A stretch of DNA of 64,000 bases from Adiantum capillus-veneris (GCA_014529385.2 CM043962.1:123670970-123734969); one strand, 5' to 3'. Positions 1-11,996 are shown, numbered from the stretch's first letter. Numbers and translations: made by a program. Notes: generated from the letters alone by a model not told the origin.

Positions 1-670
1 AAAGCCTTTTGAAGTCCAATGTGATGCTTGTGGAAAATGCATTGGAGTTGTTTTGCTTCAAGAAGGGCATGCCATAGCATACAAAAGTAGGACATTGGAT
101 GACCAAGAAAATAATCTAGGCATATATAAAAAAGAGTTATTAGCTACCTTACATGCTAGGTTCTTGGAAGCATTATCTATTAGGCACTCCATTTACACAC
201 ACCATCAAATTCTCAAATACTTTTTGACACTTAAGTGATAAGCAAATGAGATGGGAAAGTACTCTCTCACAATTTAATTTTATATTGTTCACATGTTTGG
301 TAAGCACAACCAAGTGGGTGATGCACTTTCACAAAGGCCAAAAGTGAGTGTTGTATTAATAGCTACTCACAAATATCTGTCCCATATAATAGACGAGTAT
401 GCTATAGATCTAGACTTCAAAGATGTAATGCACTAGGGAAGAAAGAGGAACCATACAATGTCCAAGATGCTTATCTTCTCTATGGCAATAGACTATGCGT
501 TACACACAGTTTACGTCAAAAGGTTATGCACGAATCTCATGTTCCATCTTACTTATGCAGGACATAGAGGGATTCAAGCTACTCTCAAGGGAGTAGAGAT
601 GTACTTTTATTGGACAACAATGAAGGCACACATAGCGGACTATGTTACCAAATACATTGTATGTCAAAAT
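1..670 (+). pseudogene. Ty3/gypsy RNase H to integrase zinc-finger fragment
   Basis: This is decayed pol debris of a Ty3/gypsy element, cut by the window start. From the first bases the frame reads an RNase H start (VQCDACGKCIGVVL, catalytic D present), then SRTLDDQENN and a YKKELLAT motif. After stop codons and frame changes, 286-345 reads the RNase H tail (GDALSQRP), and 458-670 reads the integrase H2C2 zinc finger (HLTYAGHRG followed by YIVCQ). The second cysteine side is broken. The order RNase H, linker, zinc finger is normal for gypsy. It is unlike the Tat-like element downstream and closer to the ordinary single-RNase H lineages. It ends where an LTR-like repeat begins near 671. It is not functional. 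Confidence 0.75.
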
Positions 671-1165
671 CGGAGCCTATATACACCTATAGTGTTTTTT
701 TTAAGCAATTTGGACGTCTCTAGTGTAAAGTCTTTGTGATTTAATAATTTTTGGACTAAAAAAGTAAATATTTATGTGATTAAGCCAGACTTAGTCAGGC
801 TAAATGCTTCTAAATTGTATCGATGAATCTCTAGGTTGTATAAAGAATTAGAGATCTCGTTTCCATTTTTGATCCAAAACCTTTGGCTAAGGTATAAAAG
901 CTAACTTTTGTAAAACCTAAGGGGAGTTTTTGGATAATAAAAGTTATGACGTTTCTGTAGAGCAATGTGTACTCTTTTTTTCTTTCTCAAGCTCATAACA
1001 CCCTCGTGAAGTGTTCGTTTGAAGTATTGTCAACTTCATTGTACTCATAGGTGAAAGCTCTTCGCAACTTTGCAAGTCTCTCGCAATAAAAGTGTGTTTT
1101 TGTTGCAACTCAACTCATTCTAAATTTTCTCACATAACTCAAAATTTACATAACAAAACTACATT
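671..1165 (+). repeat. Degraded 5' LTR of element E1
   Basis: The stretch from about 676 to 1010 is a diverged direct repeat of 4588-4925: the same order of blocks around GGAGCCTAT, GCTTCTA, GGTATAAAAG and TTTTTGGATAATAA. The downstream copy begins with TG directly after a purine tract, so these are read as LTRs. The first roughly 20 bases are missing here, where integrase debris abuts. The right edge near 1165 is an estimate; no convincing primer-binding site was found. Confidence 0.6.
893..900 (+). promoter_or_regulatory. TATA box of the E1 5' LTR
   Basis: TATAAAAG lies in the 5' LTR and is conserved at the matching position of the 3' LTR (4813-4820), as expected of a U3 core promoter. Confidence 0.5.
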
Positions 1166-1189
1166 TTATGCGCTGGAGGGGTGTTGGGC

Positions 1190-4100
1190 ATCATTGCTAA
1201 GCTCTAGGGTGCATTCGAGACTAAAAGAGATCTTGATTTGTGACTTCCTTATGGTGTAACATCTAGTACAACCCCAAAAAGTGGCAAAGACCTTGAATTT
1301 GACCCTAGAGATAATAAGCGCGCATATTATCTTCCACCCCAAAAATTCAAGTTTTGGAAATTTTATGAAAGGGGATTGGGTAGTGGTTTAGTTTATTGCA
1401 AACCATGGAGCTAGACCACTATGGTGAAATAAATTCCGAAACCAAGAACAAAAAATTGTCATAAATGTGGATCTGATGATCACTAGAAAAATGATTGTTT
1501 AGAGCTTGACAAGTATGCTAGGCCAGCTGAGGCTTATTGCATGCAATGCAACAAAAAATGTGGGCATTTTTCAAAATATTTTCCTAGGAATCCTGCTAAC
1601 AAAGAAAAAGCGGCCATAAAATAGTTCAAGGCATGCCAAGTAGCTTCTCAAATAGTGAACCTACAGTTCCAGTCAAGGTAGTTACCAGGGCATAGACCAA
1701 GAAGAAAAAGCAAAACAATGCAAGTGAGTTCAAGAGTAGTAAGAAGTCTTCAAAAGACTCCAAGAAAGAGAGACGTCGATGCTATGGGCTTAGAGACAAC
1801 AAAAAAAAGGAAATTTGAACAGAAGGCCCAGAGAATGGTTGAGGAAATAGCTCAGTCAATGAAGCTCAAGGAACCAAAGCCAAGATCAGGAGGATCAATG
1901 TTGGTAGACAAAATATACGAACCCATCAATGCAGCCTTGGAAGCCTTCCAAGCAAGACTAAAAGCACGGGCCAGACACTTGAAGCAACATGAGAAAACTA
2001 CCCGACACCTGACATGAAGTTGCAAAGCTAGAAGCTTATGAAAACTTGGTACAAATCACGTAGTCAATGTTGGAAGCAGAAAAATGTAAAGCCATTGAGA
2101 ATCCAACAAAGAACAAATCTAAACCAAAACCTGTGGAAACAAAAGACACTAAAGAACCGAGGGCTTCTTTAGTTGATATGACACACACGGACTAATATAG
2201 TACCAGACAATGAGAATGGACTAGATGACATCCCCTTAGTGAAGAAATATTAGCAAAATCACCTGTGCAAACAAGTTAAAGAAGTAAATTATGAAAGCCT
2301 AACTTTGAAATTAGCTCTAATCAAAGAAGTTTGGTTAGATCAACCACCCATGGAGTTAGATGGACAATCTTTGTATGGAGAGTGGGGATCAGAGTGGTGA
2401 AGCCTTTCAAAAGCCCAAACGCTCAAGACTTTACCAAGATAAATCATTGGTATGCAAGACCACAAAACTGAATAGAGCAATGTAGAATTTAGATGTGGAG
2501 AACCTACAATCTATCATGTCGACACCTATTCAATGTACCATAACATTGGGTGAGGTGTTGAAGATCAAACCGCATCTATGGAAAGATCTGCAAGGTACCT
2601 CAAAAGTGGTCATAACAGGATTAACCAAAGAAAACGTTGAAGAGTTTCACATAGAAGAATCTTAGGGTAAAATTGTCAAATTTGTACCTATGAACAAGGT
2701 AGGAGGATATTGCAATGGGAACAAAAGGAACACAACTCTTTCGATGCAATATAATGATGTGATTACCATGGTCTTTCTAGACATTAGGACACAAGCATTT
2801 CCATTCTAACAAAAGCAGTCTGGCAAGCTTGGGGAAGACATACAATAGGCCCCGAAACAGGCAGACATGGATGAAAATGAAATTGAAAATGGGCACATCG
2901 AACAGCCCATGAGATTGCTAGAAAACATGATAGTCAGACCTATGAACAAGGTAGGAGGTTATTGTAATGGGAACAAAAGGAACACAACTCTTTCAATGCA
3001 ATATAATGATGTAATTACCATGGTCTTTCTAGACATTAGGACACAAGCCTTGCCATTATAACAAAAGCAGTCTGGCAAGCTTGGGGAAGACATACAATAG
3101 GTAGACATGGATGAAACTGAAATTGAAAATGGGCACATCGAACGGACCATGAGATTTCTAGAAAACACGATAGTCAGCTCATGTGGGATTGAGTACCAAC
3201 ACACTTTTGCCATTGTAACTTTTGGGAAAAAATTGAATAATGAAATCATCTTGGGATGACCTTTTATGAGGAAAATACAATTGATCCAAGATTGGAAAAA
3301 TGATTATCTATACCTGAAATAGGTTGGATTACTTACAAACCTAAAAGACCACTCATACAAGGATGTCATGAAGGCACCAATCCAAAAGCTTGACTCAAAG
3401 ACATCAACCGACATTAAAGTACCATCATGGTTGAACAAGGACATCCCAATTTGGATGTCTAGAGCCTCAAAGAATGGTAGTTCACGACAGGAGGATTGCA
3501 GCTTGGATCAAGACGTAAATGAAATTGATTATGTACCAGAACCCTTTTTGGAACATCAGCTGTTTGAGACATTTGAGTAGATTTAGATTTTAGCTACTAT
3601 GGATGTTTGTGTCAACGAGTCCACGCCCACCCTATTTTGTGATGAAGAGGGCTATGACATTGTTTCCATCCAAATGGTGACTATTGAAATTTTGGTGAGC
3701 AATAGGTTTTCTTAGGTCAATATTACAATTCCACGGACAACCTAGAGGAGAAAACACTGACTCCTAAGGAATCCAACTTTGAAAAAGAGCATGTCAGAGT
3801 AAAGTTGTTGTTGCAAGGAGGGGAGGAATTTTTTTTTGAGTTTTTCAATCAGCATCAAAGATGCCAACAAAGATATCACACGAAATGAGAGAATAAACTA
3901 AAAAGAATGTAAAGTGTGCCAAATATAGAAGACAAAACACAATTTCTTATGATGGTTGACACTGAAGATTAAAGCAAGAATGAGGTCAGTAGAAAATACT
4001 CATGATAAAAAAGGGAAAGAATGTGAAACAACAACCCAAAACGAAACAAAAATTTGAGAAAAATTGATGAAACCAAAGAAAAGGAACCTTGAATGATGAA

Positions 4101-4549
4101 AACAAAAATGAAAAGCTAAATATAAGGAATTGAAAAGAACTTAAAAGAGGTATGGATCATGGAAATGGGGTCCGATAGCGAGAGACCAGGGGCTATCAGT
4201 GTTCCATCACAATAAAAAAAGTATACTCTGCAGGATCAAAGGATAGTTGTAGAATAACCAATGAGAGAGACTAAGAAACTGAGAAAATTCTACAAAGGCC
4301 CTAAGAATGCCAAGAATATTGACCTAGCGGGTTCTCGAGAAGAACCAAAACCAACCTACATAGCCACAAAAATTGTCTCAGAAAAAGGAAGAAATCCTCA
4401 CATCAAAACTCTAAAAGAGTTTTTGCATGGTCATACAAAGATCTCAACGGAGTAGATCTTGGACCTCGAAGCTTTGAAGAAGCGACACAAAGCTCAAAAA
4501 CCAGATCACTACCCAATCCAATAAAGCTGTTTCACAAACGATCTAGTCT
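1190..4549 (+). pseudogene. E1 internal region: gag, protease, no reverse transcriptase
   Basis: This is the broken internal region of an LTR element. Around 1455-1590 it reads two degenerate zinc knuckles (CHKCGSDDH, then YCMQCNKKCGHF). An open stretch of 99 codons follows at 1718-2017, rich in lysine and glutamate. At about 3180-3330 there is a retropepsin-type C-terminal part (NNEIILG, FMRKIQLIQDW), with a stop codon where arginine is expected after ILG. At 4261-4455 a segment like the linker before reverse transcriptase appears (KPTYIATKI), then the purine tract and the 3' LTR follow at once. Reverse transcriptase, RNase H and integrase are absent, so this is a gag-protease derivative or an element with a large internal deletion. 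Many stops make it inactive. Confidence 0.6.
2685..3178 (+). repeat. Tandem duplication, 252/240-bp units, in E1 gag-protease
   Basis: 2691-2942 and 2943-3182 repeat the same order of sequence (TGAACAAGGTAGGAGG, then CAGTCTGGCAAGCTTGGGGA, then ATGGATGAAA). The offset is 252 bp at the start and 240 bp at the end, because the second copy lacks 12 bases. Both values are multiples of three, so the frame was kept. Confidence 0.85.
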
Positions 4550-4564
4550 AGGAGTGGGGGGAAA
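4550..4564 (+). other. Polypurine tract of E1
   Basis: AGGAGTGGGGGGAAA is directly followed by TGTTAGCC, the TG start of the 3' LTR. This is the expected plus-strand priming site and fixes E1 in the plus orientation. Confidence 0.6.
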
Positions 4565-4945
4565 TGTTAGCCACACTACTAACATCGGAGCCTATGTATA
4601 GCCTATGATGTAATATTTCCTTTTTTTTTTGAGCAATTTAGATGTCTCTAGCCTAAAGTCTTTGTAGATGATCAATTTTGAATTAAAAATGTAAAGTATT
4701 ATATGATTATGAGCCAGACAAAGTGGGGCTAACTGCTTCTAGATTGTATTAGTGAATCTTTAGGTTGTAAAATATATCTTTTCCATTTTTGACCCAAATT
4801 TTATTGCTAAGGTATAAAAGCAAACTTTTGTAAAGCCTAAGGGGAATTTTTGGATAATAAGTGTTAGGACATTTTTGTAGAGCACTGTGTACTCTCCTTC
4901 TTCTTTCTTATACTCCAGTGAGTTAACTGGTGAAGAGAGGAAGTA
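4565..4945 (+). repeat. 3' LTR of E1, truncated
   Basis: It starts with TG after the purine tract, carries the TATAAAAG box at 4813-4820 and matches 676-1010. It is cut near 4945, where Tat-like reverse transcriptase sequence begins, so a second element or a recombination removed its 3' end. Confidence 0.65.
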
Positions 4946-4955
4946 ATATGTCTCC

Positions 4956-6815
4956 ATGCTAGGTAACTTCACCACATTGTTTAGTGATGGTTATGATAAG
5001 ATCACAGGAATCACAGTGGTACAACACCGCATAAGACTCAAGGAAGGAAGTAAGCCCGTAGTGCAAAAGCTCAGAAGGCTTGGGGTAATCCAACAAGAGG
5101 CACTGCTCAAAGAGGTGAGGAATTGGCTACAAGAAAGTTTGATTTACCCCGTCAAAGACTCAGAATGGGTCTCTCCAGTGGTAGTCACACCAAAGAAGAA
5201 TGGCAAGTGGAGAGTCTGTGTACACTATAAACCTCTCAATGCAGTCACAAAGAGGCATCATTTTCCCCTCCCATTCCAAGATGAAATTCTCAATGAAGTG
5301 GCAGGTCATGAGCGCTACACAATTTGTGATGGCTACTTAGGATATTTTCAAATTAGTATTGCAGAAGAAGACCAGAAAAAGACAACTTTCATAACACCCT
5401 GGGGATGCTTTGCTTACAGAATGATGCCTTTTGGCGTCACTAACGCTCCAGCCACATTCCAGTGTTATGTGACTGTTGTCTTCCAACCATACATTGGAAC
5501 GTCAATACGAGTCTTCATAGATGATTTTTGCATCTATGGTTCATGCTCCCTCCATTTGAGCAAAGTCTATGATGGCATGACCAGACTGCAAACCTTGGGT
5601 AGCTAGCTCAACGTGGACAAGTGTAACATTGGTGAAAGCAAAGTCACTCTCCTTGGCCATGTAATTTCAGCAAAAGGGATTGTGGCTGACCCTAGCAAAA
5701 TTCAAGCTTTGGCATCTTTGTCATCACCCACCATAGCTAAGAAGTTGGTCTCTTTCCTTCCGAAGGTAAGATACTTAAGGAGGTTCATTCACTTGCTATC
5801 GCAGGTGGTTATCCCTCTACAACAAGTCACCTAGAGAGATGTCTTCTCATGGAGTAAAGAAAATGAGCAGCAATTTACCGAGGTGAAGCAAATCCTAGCC
5901 ATGCTTTCCACCATTTCACCCCCCAGATGGGACGAGCCATTTTATGTGAACCCTAGTGTAGGAAGTGATACACTTGGAGCCGTACTAATGCAAAAGGACC
6001 CCAAACGTCTTTCATGCGTCCTATCTACTTCTCTAGTCGTGTCATTACCCCATCAGAAAAGGGATTCACCGCAGTGGAGCACATGGTGCACGTATTAATG
6101 TTTGCTACTACAAAGTTCCACTCTTATTTACTGCCTAGAACCTTCATAATTCTGACAATGGAGGAGGTTGTTCCGTATGTAATGTGCCACATGGATGTCT
6201 CATCTAGGATCTCTAAATGGTTGGTTAGATTACAAGAGCTTGACTACACCATGCAAGTAGAAAACTCCACCAGGGCTAGTCTAGCAGGTATTCTTACTCA
6301 TCGTCACTATGAGAAGAAGCTGAAGGTCAAAACAGAAGGAAAAGAAGAGACACCAATGGTAGAAAGTCCTAAGCTAGAAAGAGCTGACTCTCTTTTCTTG
6401 ATGGAGCATACAAGAGAACAGTGGACCTGTCTGCAACTGGCATCATCATTTTCAATGAGCAACAGGAGAGGGTATTCTCTATTGACAGCTGTTACACTCC
6501 CACTCCAACAATGAAGCAGAGTATGTAGCTTTAATTCTTGGGTTATAACAGTGTATTTTGCAAGGGATTCAATGCCTAAATGTGTTTGGCGATGCTCTGC
6601 TTTTGTAAGCAGATAAACGGCACTTGGGTTTGTAGAAATCAAGTGTTACTTGGTCAACTATGCCAAGTTAAGGATCTTTTGAGGAAGTTTGAAGCAGTGC
6701 AATTATTTCATGTCCCTAGGATAGGAAATCAGGAGGCAGACGCTCTAGCCAAGGAAAGAATACAAGACGTTCCCATAGGAACAATTAAACTAAAACTACC
6801 CCTAAGACCATATTA
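4956..6815 (+). pseudogene. Tat-like Ty3/gypsy pol pseudogene (RT, RNase H, second RNase H)
   Basis: This is a decayed relative of the pol gene at 13302-18397. At 4956-5606 the reverse transcriptase is nearly intact: it shares LRRLGVIQQEALLKEVR, WVSPVVVTPKKNGKWRVCV and the catalytic VFIDDFCIYG. It then breaks by a stop near 5604, a stop near 5832 and a frame change near 6000-6010. 6014-6300 reads the first RNase H (IYFSSRVITPSEKGF, YLLPRTFIIL). 6640-6815 reads the end of the archaeal-type second RNase H (GNQEADALAKE). Integrase and LTRs are missing. Similarity to the intact element is obvious but diverged, so it is an older copy or a sister family. Confidence 0.85.
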
Positions 6816-6816
6816 G

Positions 6817-7096
6817 GTATTTTGGTAAAAATCTCACATTATGGGAATCTCCAAATCGACTAAATTCATGTAATTTGGGAATTTTACACTTAAAGTGGGA
6901 AAAATTGAGGATTCCGATTAGTAAATAAAGTGAAAATCTCATAGGATTGTGGTGTTGATAAACAGCAAAAGTCAAGAGGATATACAACACATGGATTTGA
7001 ATAAAAACTACGAATTACATAAAACAAAGGAAGATACAAAAAAGATTTTTTTTACAAAATTGACTAGTATAGTCACAATAGAAGCTCCACATAATT
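6817..7096. other. AT-rich spacer, nothing recognised
   Basis: It holds no convincing coding frame or repeat and lies between the broken pol and a possible minus-strand coding fragment. Confidence 0.4.
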
Positions 7097-7414
7097 CTAC
7101 TCCACATTTGATACCATATCTAAACTTTGATCCAAGTGTGGTTGATGTGCACGAGTGAGGCCTTCTTTGGCTTTTAGAGCATGCCTTTCTGGAATCTTTA
7201 TTCTAGAAAATGGTCCTTCTTTGTTGGGTCTCCAGGACCAAACAATTGCATGTACAGTTTCCCACACTTGTGGGTCCTTATAGTTGACAACCCAATAACC
7301 CTTCCAACAATTACTGTAAGCTTGAGTATCTGTCATCCCACTTTTTCTCGCGCAAGGTGCCCAATATTGAATCAAGAGTTTTTTGTAGTTTGGTGATGTA
7401 GGCTCATTATCAAT
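7097..7414 (-). pseudogene. Unrecognised minus-strand coding fragment
   Basis: A minus-strand frame of about 105 codons runs from the satellite edge to a stop at 7097. Its peptide has a natural composition with several tryptophans and cysteines (YWAPCARKSGMTD, CWKGYWVVNYKD, HAIVWSWRPNKEGP). Its open N-terminus runs into satellite DNA, so the original start is lost. I do not recognise a family. It could be a transposon protein remnant truncated by satellite growth, or chance. Confidence 0.3.
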
Positions 7415-8687
7415 GTTCGACAAATGGTGGATCATCCTTCTCTCCAAGTTTCAATGGAGCCTAGCTTGGAGAAGTGGTGGACCTTTGCTTCTCTCCACGT
7501 TTCAATAGAGTTAGCTTGGAGAAGTGGTGGACCTTGGAATCAAACACCCATGTAAAACATATCATGGTCATTCCAAGTGTTGAGAAAGAATAACCTTTAA
7601 AATATAGACTTATAGGTTGGACAAGTGGTCGACCTTAACACCCAGATCTTCTTAATATAATGACATAGAGTGGAAAAGTGGTGAATCTTGAAACCAAACC
7701 ACTCATGCTACTAGCGATAATAGGTTGGACAAGTGGTGAACCTTGAATGTAAACCCCCCATGTAAGAAATATTGTGGGTTTTAGGTATTTCAATGGAGCC
7801 CAGCATCTTGGAGACATGGTGCAGCTTGCGTCCCTTCATGTTTCAATGCAGCCTATCTTTGACAAATGGTGGAGCATCCTTCTCTCCATGTTTCAATGGA
7901 GCCTAGCTTGGACAAGTGGTGGACCTTTGCCTCTCTCTATGTTTCAATAGAGTTAGTTTGGACAAGTGGTGGACCTTGGAACCAAACCCGCATGTAAAAC
8001 CTATCATGGTCATTCCAAGTGGCGAGAAAGAATACCCTTTAAGATATAGCCTTATAGGTTGGACAAGTGGTGGACCTTAACACCCAGATCTTCTTAATAT
8101 AATGACATAGAGTGGAAAAGTGGTGAATCTTGAGACCAAACCACTCATGCTACTAGCGATAATAGGTTGGACAAGTGGTGGACCTTGAATGTAAACCACC
8201 CATGTATGAAATATCGTGGGTTTAAGGTATTTCAATGGAGCCTAGCATCTTGGAGACATGGTGCAACTTGCTTCACTTCATGCTTCAATGGAGCCTATCT
8301 TGGACAAATGGTGGAGCATCCTTCTCTCCATGTTTCAATGGACCCTAGCTTGGACAAGTGGTGGACCTTTGCTTCTCTCTATGCTTCAATAAAGTTGGCT
8401 TGGACAAGTGGTGGACCTTGGAACGAAACCCCCATGTAAAACATATCATTGCCATTCCAAGTGTTGGGAAAGAATACCCTTTAAGATATAGCCTTATAGG
8501 TTGGACAAGTGGTCGACCTTAACACCCAGATTTTCTTAATATAATGACATAGAGTGGAAAAGTGGTGAATCTTGAGACCAAACCACTCATGCTGCTAAGG
8601 ATAATAGGTTGGACAAGTAGTGGACCTTGAATGGAAACCCACCATGTACAAAATATCATGGGTTTAAGGTATTTCAATGGAGCCTAG
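7415..8687 (+). repeat. 442-bp tandem satellite, left block
   Basis: Marker TAGGTTGGA recurs at 7721, 8163 and 8605, an exact 442-bp period. Each unit contains several copies of TTGGACAAGTGGTGGACC and variants about 50 bp apart. The block ends in GGAGCCTAG at 8687, where the LTR of the young element starts. The same unit continues at 21175, so the element split a continuous array. Confidence 0.95.
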
Positions 8688-9463
8688 TGATAGCCGTTTT
8701 TTCGGCTCTTTGTAATTGCCACAGTGAGTTACCTCACCCTACCAAAATCACCCAAACACTGTGGCTATCCCTACCATTTCACTGTACATAGGCGTACGTG
8801 AGTCACGGGACTTTTCCCATATCTTCTTAAAAACCCTCAGCTAGCTAGTCACTGGGCTAGGTGAGCCAAAAAAAATAAAAAAATAAAAAAATAAAAGTAT
8901 ATTATGGCCTCTTTGTGTGTAAATATTTCATTGTATATATGGCCTAAATATAGGGATTTTTAATAATTATTTTGGTATTTTATTTAAATATTTCTACTTA
9001 GGTGTGTGTTTTATTAAACCTATGTACACCTTCTTTCATCCTCTTACACCATAATTATATATATATATATATATATTTTTGCCAATATGTACATACTCTA
9101 ACCTCATATTTTTCCTTTATACAAATCACTCCCACATTTTCACCCTCACCCTCGTGAAAACAAAAAAATGATTTCTACTCATTGGTTAGTTTTATTATAT
9201 TATTTACTTGCATACCTTTTCCTCTTTCACCCAAAATAATTCAAGGAGGGACCATATCATATGATTCCAATATCTTTCCATATCCATAACTCCTCCATAT
9301 TTTTATTATTATTTTTACTCATTATTCTAACACCATGTGCTCATTGAGCTAAAGTCCATGAATAGTCCATACACTAGTCCCACCATGTATATATTTCTTA
9401 TTTCACCAATAATCCTCCTCCATGCATGGGTCAAGGGCAACTTGAATGCTTTGTATTATAATA

Positions 9464-9550
9464 TGACAAAGGAGGGGCTCACTCTTGGATGCATTGTACA
9501 AATTCAACAAAGGAGGGGCTCACTCTTGGATGCATTGTACAAATTCAACA
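9464..9550 (+). repeat. Tandem 43-44-bp repeat inside the LTR
   Basis: AAAGGAGGGGCTCACTCTTG through ACAAATTCAAC occurs twice in a row, followed by a partial third start. It is present in both LTRs (second copy near 19201-19287), so it predates insertion. Confidence 0.85.
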
Positions 9551-10441
9551 AAGGAGGGGACCACTAAAAGACTTTTGCAGGCATAAAAAACAGGCTTTTT
9601 GGTGAGAATTTTGGCACCTATCTCCACTCCGAATTTGGAGCGGTGGTCAAAAGAGAAAATGTAGCCCACGCTCTGAATAATCACCCCAAATGTTTTCATG
9701 ATTTTTGGAGCTACCAGCTGTGAGCTATGATTTTTTTAGTGGACCCCAGTTTTCCCATGCTATGCAGCCACACTCTCTCTTCCACTTTATCATTTTCCTC
9801 TTTCACACACACTTCTCCACTCATCATCCCCATCTCTCTCACCACTCCTCTCTGCACACTACTCACCTTCTCCTCAACCTTGAAGAATAAGAGAAACCAT
9901 GGTGAACTCATACCTCCCACACACAATTCCATTCCAAAATTGACCACTTAGTCTCATTTTTCCTCCTCCAAATTACCCATATCTATCAAAAAACCACAAA
10001 ATTTAGCCTCTTCTCTTAAAATATAGCATCATGGTGGTTGATTACTCAGCTTCAATTACCTTGTCTCTCAAGGAAGGTCAAGAGTGGAGAAAAAATGTAC
10101 CGTCAAAGCTAGTGGACCGTCAACAAGCGTCAAAATTGGCCCTACTCAAGACACTTGGAGCATCAACCTTGTAAGAAATCCACCTTTTCTTACCTCTTAA
10201 GAGTTTTTCTTCCTTATTTGTATCCTACATGGATACTCCCATTGTAAATATTCAATTCCATTTGTAAATTAATACTAACTCTACTAACACTAACCCACTA
10301 TGAAAAGTCCTATCACCTCCATTTCTCTCCTCTCTCTTTCCCCACCAACTTCTTGATAATTCCAAGCAAAAGAAATTAGATAAATTGCTGAAAATCTAAC
10401 CCAACCATGGTTAGAGGAGTAATCCTAGCCTTCAAAATTGC

Positions 10442-10449
10442 TATAAAAG
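10442..10449 (+). promoter_or_regulatory. TATA box of element T 5' LTR
   Basis: TATAAAAG in the context GCTATAAAAGGAGGG is the best core promoter in the LTR and places the transcript start near 10475. The copy in the 3' LTR is at 20177-20184. Confidence 0.6.
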
Positions 10450-11109
10450 GAGGGTGTAGCTAGCATAAAAGGGGGGAAGCCATAAGCAAGAGCACTATGT
10501 TATAGCTTGAGAAGCCAAGCTCAACCTCTCTAAAAGGAGCTCTTGAGTGGAAGCTCATTGTCTTATGCATGTGCATGTGTTGTAATAGGGGATTAGCAAG
10601 GGAAATCTATGCCATTGTAAGAGAGAGAGTGATCATTCAATTGAGAGTAGGAAATCTATCATTTCTCCTACTAGTGTAAGCCCAACATTCGCTGAATCAA
10701 GGAGGGTGGATTTGGACTAAGCTTGGATACTTTGTCTCCCTTCCAACGTGAAGTAATGGACAACAATGATGCGTAAGTGTCTTGGTGTTTTTTTTTGTGA
10801 AGTTCTTGATAGCTTGTCTCTGGTGTTGTCATCAATCTAGCCATAAATCCCACATACTGTAAGAGGGCGACAGGGTGGAGAGGACTCCCTGGCCTTAAGA
10901 CAGTGATTGGGGTGGCTTTTCTTGTGATGTGTTGTGGTGAAATTTACGCAAGCTATGTTGAACAAGTACTAATCTCACTTTGATTTGTCATGCAGATTTG
11001 TAAGAAGGTATTAATGCAACAAGCACCCCCTCCCCCTTTCTCTCTCTTTCTTAAATATATAGTTGTGTTTGCTTGATCATCGCCGATACGTTTCAAAGCA
11101 GCCCGAGCA

Positions 11110-11209
<100 letters not shown>

Positions 11210-11301
11210 TTTTAGTGTGTGAGAGCATTCCATTGGTGTTAGGGTTAGTGTAAATTCCTTGCTTGTTTGTGGGTCGCTCTAACAATTCTCCTCTTTTGCG
11301 T

Positions 11302-11323
11302 CCTAGTTCGCTCTTAAACTAGG
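11302..11323 (+). promoter_or_regulatory. Stem-loop in the LTR leader region
   Basis: CCTAGTT and AACTAGG form a 7-bp stem around an 8-base loop beginning CGCTC, followed by GTGGTGCCCC. A matching hairpin with a different base pair sits in the LTR at 26193-27627 (27510-27529). Being in the transcribed leader, it could serve packaging, priming or 3' end formation; the role is unknown. Confidence 0.55.
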
Positions 11324-11472
11324 TGGTGCCCCTTGTGTAGTTGGGATTTGGCGGTGGGTTTGTTGTTTTGGTTTGTGTTGTGTTGTGCCCCAGCCCCATT
11401 GAGCAGCACGGGAGCCTTGAAGGGTGTCTAGAGGCCACTCTTCTTGTTGCCCGCCCCGGACCGCCTCAATTT

Positions 11473-11490
11473 TGGTGCCCCCACGGAGGA
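11473..11490 (+). other. Primer-binding site of element T
   Basis: TGGTGCCCCCACGGAGGA starts four bases after the LTR end. TGG pairs with a tRNA CCA tail. The same sequence with few changes lies next to two other LTRs in this window (27630-27647 plus; 59133-59150 minus). The tRNA was not identified. Confidence 0.75.
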
Positions 11491-11543
11491 CGGCTTGTGT
11501 ATTTTTGTGTAGAATCAACCTTTAGCATAGTCAAGTAGTTTGC

Positions 11544-11756
11544 ATGAATCACGAAGCTTTGTATGATCCCTTCATTCCCATTGCAAGGCAAAAGGTACAC
11601 ATAATTGTTAGTACTAAGTTGCAATTTCAACGTGTCATTCGTAGAATTTTAGGTCCTCTTAGGTTGGCCGAGATAAACGCTTCAGTAAATCCTTTTATTT
11701 TGCCTCTCATTAGGTACGACCTTAGTTTGGACGTCTATATTTTTGTTTTGTTTTAA
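11544..11756 (+). CDS. Leader ORF A1, element T (70 aa, unknown)
   Basis: This is the first of four extra frames between the primer-binding site and gag. It begins at a real ATG at 11544 and encodes about 70 residues. Its C-terminal half (NPFILPLIRY, then LDVYIFVLF) matches that of A2 downstream (NPVILPLINY, FDVHVFILF), and both end in a hydrophobic stretch. The shared order of hydrophobic and charged positions shows the two are diverged duplicates. No family is recognised. It is not gag, protease or a known Ogre ORF1 domain as far as I can judge. Being the 5'-most frame on the genomic RNA, it would be translated first. Pairwise conservation argues against a chance frame, but translation is unproven. 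Confidence 0.5.
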   Translation: MNHEALYDPFIPIARQKVHIIVSTKLQFQRVIRRILGPLRLAEINASVNPFILPLIRYDLSLDVYIFVLF

Positions 11757-11777
11757 GCATTAGGACATGCATAGGCC

Positions 11778-11996
11778 ATGGATAATGGCCCAGGAATAGA
11801 GGTTTTTCCCTTTCATTTTACTCCACACATTAGAATAAACGTTGCAATTAGTAGAAAGATCCATTTTCAACAACGAATGGTGTTCATGTTTGGTGCCCAA
11901 AGAGCAGGAGAAATTCTTGCATCACCAAACCCTGTCATTCTACCTCTCATTAACTACCACACTTCTTTTGATGTACATGTGTTCATTTTATTTTAA
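11778..11996 (+). CDS. Leader ORF A2, element T (72 aa, paralog of A1)
   Basis: Starts at ATG 11778, 22 bp after A1 ends, and encodes about 72 residues. It aligns with A1 over most of its length: a basic middle (ISRKIHFQQR against VSTKLQFQR), then ILASPNPVILPLI and a hydrophobic end (FDVHVFILF). Similarity is clear in protein but low in DNA, so the duplication is old and both copies have kept open frames. That pattern suggests selection on protein sequence. The function is unknown; the hydrophobic tail might bind a partner or a membrane, which is inference. Confidence 0.5.
   Translation: MDNGPGIEVFPFHFTPHIRINVAISRKIHFQQRMVFMFGAQRAGEILASPNPVILPLINYHTSFDVHVFILF

Noticed and set aside
4956-6815. 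Pol of element E1
   Set aside because: It lies outside the E1 LTRs and is clearly closest to the pol of element T, so it is a separate Tat-like remnant.
8167-8439. Tryptophan-rich open frame of about 90 codons repeated in many satellite units
   Set aside because: It starts with TTG, is made of the satellite sub-repeats and varies freely in length between units. Lack of stops follows from the repeat sequence.
9705-9951. Overlapping frames on both strands inside the LTRs of element T
   Set aside because: Pyrimidine-rich LTR sequence gives open frames on both strands; identity between the two copies only reflects the two LTRs.
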